The notes beneath the pieces were generated by a model. It saw nothing but the letters and a program-made list of their open reading frames with translations, searched no databases and was not told the origin of the DNA. From Cryptomeria japonica (Eukaryota > Streptophyta > Pinopsida > Cupressales > Cupressaceae): 64,000 bases of DNA. Positions 57,219 to 64,000 of the stretch are shown piece after piece. The stretch covers positions 767,967,330 through 768,031,329 of the forward strand of contig NC_081408.1 in NCBI RefSeq assembly GCF_030272615.1. The letters run 5' to 3'. The position numbers were made by a program, and so were the translations under genes. Numbering within the stretch: position 1 is the stretch's first letter; each line of letters starts with the position of its first letter.

Positions 57219-59968
57219 TCAATAGTATATTTAATTAATCATTATATTAACTTTAAATCATCATCTATGAACATTTGAAAGTCAAATAGGTTAAAGCTCG
57301 ATTAACACATAAGACAACATCAATTTACTCGCATCCCATAAGATATCCTAACATAATCAAATAGGCCTTGGCTAGAGATCAAACACAATATAGTAGATTC
57401 ACACATAACAAGGTAGTAACATCAATAATTAATGACACAAACACATCATAATTCATAGAGGATTATACAAACACTGAAACATAATAAAGAATAGACGCTT
57501 GAGGGATAAACAAGCACAACACATCAACATCCCCATAACATGGTCGTGAACAAACCGAGATATGCTTCACTCAAAATTGCAAACGAGTGAGGCATTACAT
57601 AGCCAACTTACTTAGAAGAAGATGTCAAGGTATCAACCTCTAATTTGGGAGGTATTCTTCATATTAGTGGACAACTCCTACTCTTATTGTTAGGGGATAT
57701 AAATTTAAAATAGGTGTTAAGAAGGCTGGTATGAGTGACCTTTTATGTAAATCACAAAGCACTCATTTCAAGGTTTAAAGATTCCTTAAGGTTGAAAGTG
57801 AGGTCCACATCCACACACAATTGCTTGTGAATTTTTAGGCTCATGATATATAAACTAGTTTAGTGGCTAAATAGTCTATGCGAGGAAGGCCCACACAAGG
57901 AGTGAGAGTTCTAAAAGTTTCACCTAGATAAGAAATTTTAGGAAGGTTTGTTTATAGACTTTGAAATGTCAAGTTTAGTGAGATAACACCAACAAGGTAC
58001 TTCTCATGAAATAATAACTTGATTGGATGAGAAGCATATTGATCTATAGGGGGAAGTTAAAAAAAAAAGAAGAGCAATCCCTTATAAGCTTCTAATCCTA
58101 ATAATTTTAATATCACAAGGTTCCTAATATTGCTTAACCCAAGAAAACAAGGATTGATTAGACGAAAAACACTCGACATTATGAACTATCAGGCTATAAC
58201 TTTCACATGAGTAACAAACATATTAAGCAAGATCAACTAATAAAACAACATTCATCTTTGAGGTATTACCTTGTAAACCTTCATGATGTATTTCTAAGCA
58301 TGCATGGGAGCCATCCTCACCACTACATGCAACAACACTTATAAAGGACACAACACTAACCATTTGTAAAGCCCTTGAATATCTAAAGGACAATACCAAG
58401 AGTGACATAAACATGTGGAACTTTGAAAAAATCCTACTATAACAAAATATGGAGAAAAAAGAGGTCAAAATAAATACCTTAACCCATGCAAATAAATCAC
58501 AAGTACATCAAACTAGAGCCCTCTTAATTTCTCTTTGTTTAATCGTCCTTCTGAAATATCTCTTCATTTGCTAAAATGATTTTTTAACACTTCAAAAATA
58601 ACTCTCTTTAAAATTCATATACCTTTTTTAATCTTAACTTATACAAACAAGCCCACAAATCAATTTCCCTTAAAATTACTCAAATTTCACACACAAACAA
58701 ATCCACAAATCAATTATCTACAAGAAAGTGTCATATTTGCATCTTTGTTTTAATTGACTAGTATATATATTAAATACATCTATCTAAATAAATGCTAATA
58801 GATATCAATTAATTGAAACTATTTTTATTTACATTAAAATTATTTTATTTCATTTTAAAGTATTATTTTTGATCGATAAGACATTTTTTAAGGTGCCCTA
58901 CACTACTATTGTTCAAATCTATGCCAATCAAGTGTTTTAACCATTGTACTAAATGGGTCACCCCATTTTAAATAATATTTACTACATACAAATTTTTTGA
59001 AATTATATTGTATCATACAAAAATATTTAAATTATATTGTATCTACATTATTTATTTTTTCTTGATAAAAATTGTTGACATCTAGTTTTTGATATTTAAA
59101 TTTTAAGCTTCTTATCATAGTTAAAAACTTATTAAAAATAAAAATTTATGAAATATATTTTTTAAAAGAATATTGTAATTATGAAATGGTGGAATATTTT
59201 TTATATCATTGTTTTATTTTATATTTATATCTCTCTCTAAAACTTATAATTTTGATGAGAGTATATTAATTTTTATATGGTGTTTATTTTTAAAATATTA
59301 AGTTTATGATTAATATTAATATTTGGACATCTGAATGGTTGTCAAATTTAAGTTAAAAGATAAAAGTTAACTTTAATACATCACTCCACCCCTTGCTGCT
59401 ATTGTAGAATGCCTATTAACATTAATTACAACAAATTCACACATCAATTATTTTAAAATCTAAAAACCTCATAAGATATAAATAAAAAACACTAACAATT
59501 TACCAACAATTTCATTTAAAGATTTATTGAACCACAAAATGAATTAAAAAAATAAAAAAAATTCATTATCAAAAATCTTAAAAGATCAAGATGACTATTC
59601 TACTCCACAAACTTTCATCTTTGATGGTAGAAACAGCGACCAGAAGTATAACTATTATAAAACTAATGTCTTCAAATTACACAAAATAACCAAAACAAAA
59701 TCTAGAGTAGTAATAATCAAGGGTGAAGGTTAAGGTGGAGGAGAAATGAACCTGGAGGGAGCATATTCGCATGAACATACTATTTGAGTGAAATTCATTT
59801 GTAAAGAAAACTCCGAGATAATCAAATTGTCCTTTTCAAGAACATTATCTCTGTTGTTTCCGAGGTGGCAGGATTCGATTGGTTATTAGCCACCGTTCGC
59901 GTCTGGTTCAAATTTAGAACGATGAAGGTAATCTAAGGGAGGCAACCAACATCAGAAAGGGACCGATA

Positions 59969-60054
59969 ATGGTAGGTGTTGGGTATGTTTGTGCTCTCGT
60001 TGATGGGCCTGCCGCCTCCTCCAATGCCTTTCTTGGCACGCCTTTCCAGTGCAG
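59969..60054 (+). other. Exon-like stretch, unknown protein
   Basis: ATG at 59969 opens MVGVGYVCALVDGPAASSNA and runs to a CAG/GTACAT donor-like junction at 60054/60055. It is a GC-rich island in AT-rich DNA. I do not recognise the protein and see no convincing second exon in phase, so it may be a gene fragment. Confidence 0.25.
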
Positions 60055-60951
60055 GTACATTCATTTCCTTTTGTTAGTTCAATCATAAGAGCAACACAAA
60101 ATTTTGCAGTTAAAAGATATCTTGATTGAATGTAAACCGTTTTCTCTGATACCATCAAACCTCGATGAAGTTGGGTTGGCTTTAGAGACTCAAATCATGA
60201 ACTGCTATACTACTTAGATCCTTATATAACTTTGCAATATACATGAGCAAAAGGTTAGTCGGGAGTACTTTTGCTGAAATGTTATCATATGCACAATCGA
60301 TTGTGTCTATCCTGTACTTGGGAAATATAAAACATGGGATTGATGTTTAGAATGAAGGTATGGACGAGTTGGGCACCTTAATGTCGCCCGGGAATCCTTG
60401 AGAGTACAAACTAAGACGGGGGCTTCATTTCTAGTTAGGATAAATATGATGTGTAGTTGTTTCTATGAAATCCGGCTTGTGGAGCAACCTTTGGCCTAGA
60501 TGGCTGTGAAGGTCGTCCAATGGGGTAAGCCCGAATTTCAACATTTAACTTATGAGGATTTGAATTTTCGCTTTCTGTGTGAAATCTCTGACGTAATTTC
60601 CTCCTTTGCATATGTTTGAATTTATTTTGAAGATCCAAAATGAATTTTTTTATTGCTAGTCATGACCACCGATGAATATAAGGTTTTTCTAAGTTGAAAT
60701 ATTCCAATCCTTTCAGATTGTAGCTTAATTTTCTGTCTGCTCGAGTGTTTATCTTCTTATGGAAGGTTCGAGGTGGTTGATATAAAACAGGGTCAGTGTT
60801 TTAGCCCTAGCACCCTCTGCGTACCCTTAATATGCTCTTATAAAGTTCATTTTGATTTGATGAGGTTCAGAGGGCCAGGCAATCACCAGTCCACACTTGT
60901 TATTACGATCGCTGAGTTCAAAGCTTGAGTACGGGGAAATTCTCCAGCTAG

Positions 60952-61155
60952 GAATACTTACCGATTTTGAGGTCAGGTGATGCTGTCAACACGAGGGTTA
61001 TACCTGATTGCAAGAGGAGCCATCTATGCTCTGTGAATGGTAAAAGCCTAACAGTCATCTCTGTATATCCAACAAGAAGATTTTCCCTACTTGATTGGGT
61101 GCTGGCTCTAAACTCTGAGCACATTCGCACTGATACATCAGTTTTGCACCCATGA
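60952..61155 (+). other. Short ORF, possible exon, unknown protein
   Basis: An open stretch EYLPILRSGDAVNTRVIPDC to a TGA at 61153-61155, about 67 codons with protein-like composition. No ATG of its own and no family recognised. It lies 0.9 kb after the exon-like stretch at 59969 on the same strand, so both could be parts of one degraded gene. Confidence 0.25.
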
Positions 61156-62229
61156 TATCTATGCAATTTCAGGACACTATGACATTGGACCTACAAGAAC
61201 AATTCAAACCATCTTATGATGCATTACTTTATAACTTGACAGATTGACGAGGATAACCTGACTAACATTAGTAGGATACTGACTAGAATTTTGAAATGTA
61301 AAGCAAAGTAACAGCCTAGTTTGTCCAGTTATAGTGCTCGCGGATTATTCATGGATAAGAATGGCGAACTATGGTGAGTCAGGCTTTGAAAGATTGAAGG
61401 CCGTAGAGTGAAACGGAAGATGATACATTGATAAAATGTCAGAGCAGATTGTAAGATAGACAAATATCCCATGTTCCACTGAGTCTTGGGACGAGGGAAT
61501 GTGAGGGGTAGGGGGACCAAGGAACTAGACTTGGGGATTGTTAGTCCCCAACGGGACAAAGGGGCAATGAAATGGGGTTGAGGGGTAGAGCCCCAAGCAG
61601 CGTTTGGGGACAGCACTTCTCGTGGGGATTTTGGGGCAAAGATTTTCACAACCACACAAACCTTCACGAGGCATGCCATTTTTACAATTTTATCATTTTG
61701 TTGTTTTGCAACACCAAGTCCTTACTATTGCTGAAACTTGGAGTAATTTGGAATGAGGTTTAGATGCCTATTTATAAATTCTTTTTAGTGCTTAGGGTTT
61801 GGATAGGGCCCATAGACTATTAGTGCTAGGGCTTATGGCATGCAAATCAAAAATGTTTTTTGATTTTTTTTAAATATTGAATTTTTGATTTTCTTTTGAT
61901 TTTCCTACCATAGAGGATGCTTGGAAATCCTGTGGATGGTCGGGAGACTCCTAAGTTTGGAAAAGTTAGAAAATAGTCTTATATTGATTCACCCACCTTC
62001 TCAGTATAAGCTTGTGCTCATTAGTTGGTATCAGAGCGGGTTCCTTTAAAATCAGTCTAAACAATTGATGGTGGATCTTGGGAACACATTTGGCAAGAAG
62101 GAAAGGAAATGTCAAACAGGGCTTTGATTGACAAGCACCAACATAACCAAATGCAAGTGATGAAAGAGAAGCAAGAAAAAGTTATGGGGTGACAAATGGA
62201 ACACACATGGCAACAGAAATGAAAGATAG

Positions 62230-63274
62230 TATCTTTGAAAGAGAAGACGACTTTGAGAGTGAAAAAAGGAAGAGATGGATATAGAAGTGGAAGAGCATGA
62301 TGAAATGGATGCAGAAGTTGATTTGGAAGAAGACTCCTCTATGGCCTAGATGAGATCAAGAGGCTTAGAAAGGATAATTTGAAGCAAAAATTACAGATTA
62401 AAGAGGATAGTGAATCTAAGGCAAAATTGTCACAAAATCTTGAAGAATTGGAGAAGACGATCATAGATCTGAAAGTTAAAATTGAAGAGGCAAATAAAAT
62501 AGAGAAGAGTTAAGAATCCAATTGAAGAAAAAGGAAGAAGAATGTGAGAGGTTTGAATCCAAAATTGTTTCTTTGAGGAAAGAGTTAGAAAAAACAATGG
62601 CCAAGCTAAGCAGAACCCTCAATTTTGAAAAGAGTACGGAGATTTCGGATAATATATTAAATGCATAGAGGTCACCATTCAATAAGAAAGGACTTGGTTA
62701 TGAAGAAAATCAGATAGCCATTAAAGAAGACTCCAAAAAGGCACCAAAGAAGTCAAATGAAGAAGAACAAAAGAATTATGCTGAAATCCTAAAAAGCCCT
62801 ATCAAAAGTGAAAGTAGCAAAAAGAAGAATCAAGCTCCAAACATTAACAATGACAAATTCAGACTTTCCTTCCTTCTAAGGCAGACACACTTGACCAGGT
62901 TTTATAACTCTTTCTTTGGTTATTGTTTTTCGTGCAATCATTCTGGTCATAAGGCAAGAGATTGTAGAGCACATGTGATATGTAATTATGGTTGGAACAA
63001 AAATAGTAGTACTTATGGGTGGACAAATAGGAACTATAACTTCTTTGCATTGTTAGTAGATTATAATGTCATATGCTACAAATGCAACTTTGGGCACAAA
63101 GCAACAGTTTCTAGTTCTCTTATACAACCCAAACAGAACAAGAAGGAGGAAACCATGGGTACGCAAAAGAAAGAACCTACAAAAGTTTGGAAAAGGAAAC
63201 AAGAGCAAGGTGATGAGAAGGAGAACTCCATGCTTACTGCACTTCATTCACAAGAGGTATCACTAAGTTCATAA
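62230..63274 (+). pseudogene. Element F Gag-like protein (broken)
   Basis: A long coiled coil (near 62340-62640, with DEIKRLRKDNLKQKLQIKED and KIVSLRKELEKTMAKL), the motif SPFNKKGLGYEE near 62670, then an open 127-codon end (62891-63274) with a good zinc knuckle CFSCNHSGHKARDC and a second, degenerate one (CYKCNFGHK). TAA/TAG stops interrupt the coiled coil near 62512, 62523 and 62666. The order matches the Gag-like ORF of element C. Confidence 0.7.
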
Positions 63275-63658
63275 GGAGAAGTATGAATTCAGGGGGAGCT
63301 AATCATTACATTATCTTTTCAGCTCCATGGAGAAGACAACTTAAGGATGAAGTCTCATAGAATATTTTGGAATAAGAAGATATTTCCCATGATCTATTTT
63401 TGGATGGAAGTATAATGAACATCTCATTGTCTTTGATTTCAGAAAGAGGGAGAGTTTATTGGAAAAGTAAAAATAATGTCATTGATATCAAGTGGAAGTA
63501 TTACAGAAAAATGAGATTCTTTGTGATAGTATTAGACATCCCTTTACCATCGATGTCAAAGGGAGAGAGTTAGAGAAAAGGGGAGCATTAGAGAAAGGGA
63601 GAGCATTATGTTCATCCTACGTTCACAAATGGTTTAATAGTAATGTTGACATCAATGA

Positions 63659-63671
63659 CAAAGGGGGAGAT
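63659..63671 (+). promoter_or_regulatory. Element F polypurine tract
   Basis: CAAAGGGGGAGAT before TGTTGAAAATGCC. Four similar G-rich runs occur upstream (63291-63605). Confidence 0.75.
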
Positions 63672-64000
63672 TGTTGAAAATGCCACATATTATCATTGAT
63701 GTCAAGAAGGAATGCCACATATTATCATTGATGTCAAAGGCATATATGAACAAGATTATTGGCAAGATTATTGTATTATCATTGATGTCAAAGGGTAAAT
63801 CATTGCCAAAGGTTAAAGGACTTTGAATGAAGGAAATCATCTGATGGCCAAAGGTCATTGATCGATCCACTTAGTTAGTGCTCAAACTTACACTATATTC
63901 CTTAAAGAATGGTGGCCAACTTTGCTCATGTTTATGCAAGTCAAATTAAATGCTTATATCCAAAGGTGGCCGACTATATTTGTGCAAGATCAAATTAATT
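63672..64000 (+). repeat. Element F 3' LTR, start
   Basis: Begins TGTTGAAAATGCC. ATTATCATTGATGTCAA recurs three times (about 63690, 63722 and 63775). Cut by the window end. Confidence 0.65.

Larger units (their letters stand above)
57224..61981. other. AT-rich sequence without a recognised gene
   Basis: 57224-59700 is AT-rich, with no ORF I can support and no clear repeat. 59750-61160 is less AT-rich and holds the two exon-like stretches listed separately. 61494-61640 has G-rich runs and a small inverted repeat (TTGGGGA/TCCCCAA near 61533). 61740-61980 may be a decayed LTR leading into element F. Confidence 0.5.
61982..64000 (+). mobile_element. Element F: small Copia-like element with only a Gag-like ORF
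   Basis: LTR-end-like sequence (TTGATTCACCCACC, 61984-62020) is followed by an exact primer-binding site TGGTATCAGAGC (62026-62037), a 1.6-kb interior with a coiled-coil plus zinc-knuckle ORF, a polypurine tract ending at 63671, and a 3' LTR starting at 63672 that leaves the window. The 5' LTR upstream is not clearly recognisable. No pol gene fits in the interior, so it is non-autonomous. Confidence 0.75.

Noticed and set aside
61533-61556. Inverted repeat TTGGGGA/TCCCCAA
   Set aside because: A single 7-bp stem in a G/C-run-rich patch; no T-run or neighbouring gene, so not called a terminator or MITE end.

Overview
This is plant nuclear DNA, most likely from a gymnosperm (inferred from the element types and the lack of recognisable genes). 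It is almost entirely nested, decaying LTR retrotransposons. No rRNA, tRNA, CRISPR or prokaryotic operon was seen. No confident host gene was found, only two short exon-like stretches near 60-61 kb.

Layout. 1-3560: 3' half of a plus-strand Copia element (A) with its 3' LTR. 3561-5799 and 13512-14753: an older remnant (G) with a motif array and broken coding sequence. 5800-13506: a complete but broken minus-strand Copia element (B) inserted into G with 5-bp TSD CTAGG. 14754-16815: a solo LTR (S) with TSD ATATA. About 17100-18454 and 26869-28670: minus-strand LINE remnants. 18460-26863: a minus-strand LTR element (C) with TSD CCCAC that has no pol genes but carries a ~890-codon ORF of unknown function; a solo LTR of family B (18714-20222, TSD GATAT) sits inside its lower LTR. 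29151-57218: an old minus-strand Ty3/Gypsy Tat-type element (D). 41833-53668: a young plus-strand Tat-type element (E) inserted into D's gag with TSD ACTAC. 57224-61980: AT-rich sequence with no recognised gene. About 61982-64000: a small gag-only Copia-like element (F) whose 3' LTR runs off the window.

How it fits together. E and D share one architecture: LTR, primer-binding site, a ~2.2-kb leader with arrays of a CGCGTCTGTGT-like motif, gag-pol with a second (archaeal-type) RNase H, integrase, a conserved 3' block, and a gene on the opposite strand encoding a plant mobile domain (PMD) protein. The PMD gene has one intron. In E that intron holds another CGCGTCTGTGT array and a tandem array of seven hairpins, each with an exactly 15-nt conserved loop and stems that change sequence while keeping pairing. 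This antisense PMD gene with its structured intron is the most unusual system here.

E's two LTRs differ at only about five of 792 positions, yet E lacks the end of Gag, protease and most of reverse transcriptase and has five in-frame stops. It was therefore probably mobilised by proteins supplied by another copy. Insertion order from nesting: G, LINE, C and D are older; B, the B-family solo LTR and E came later.
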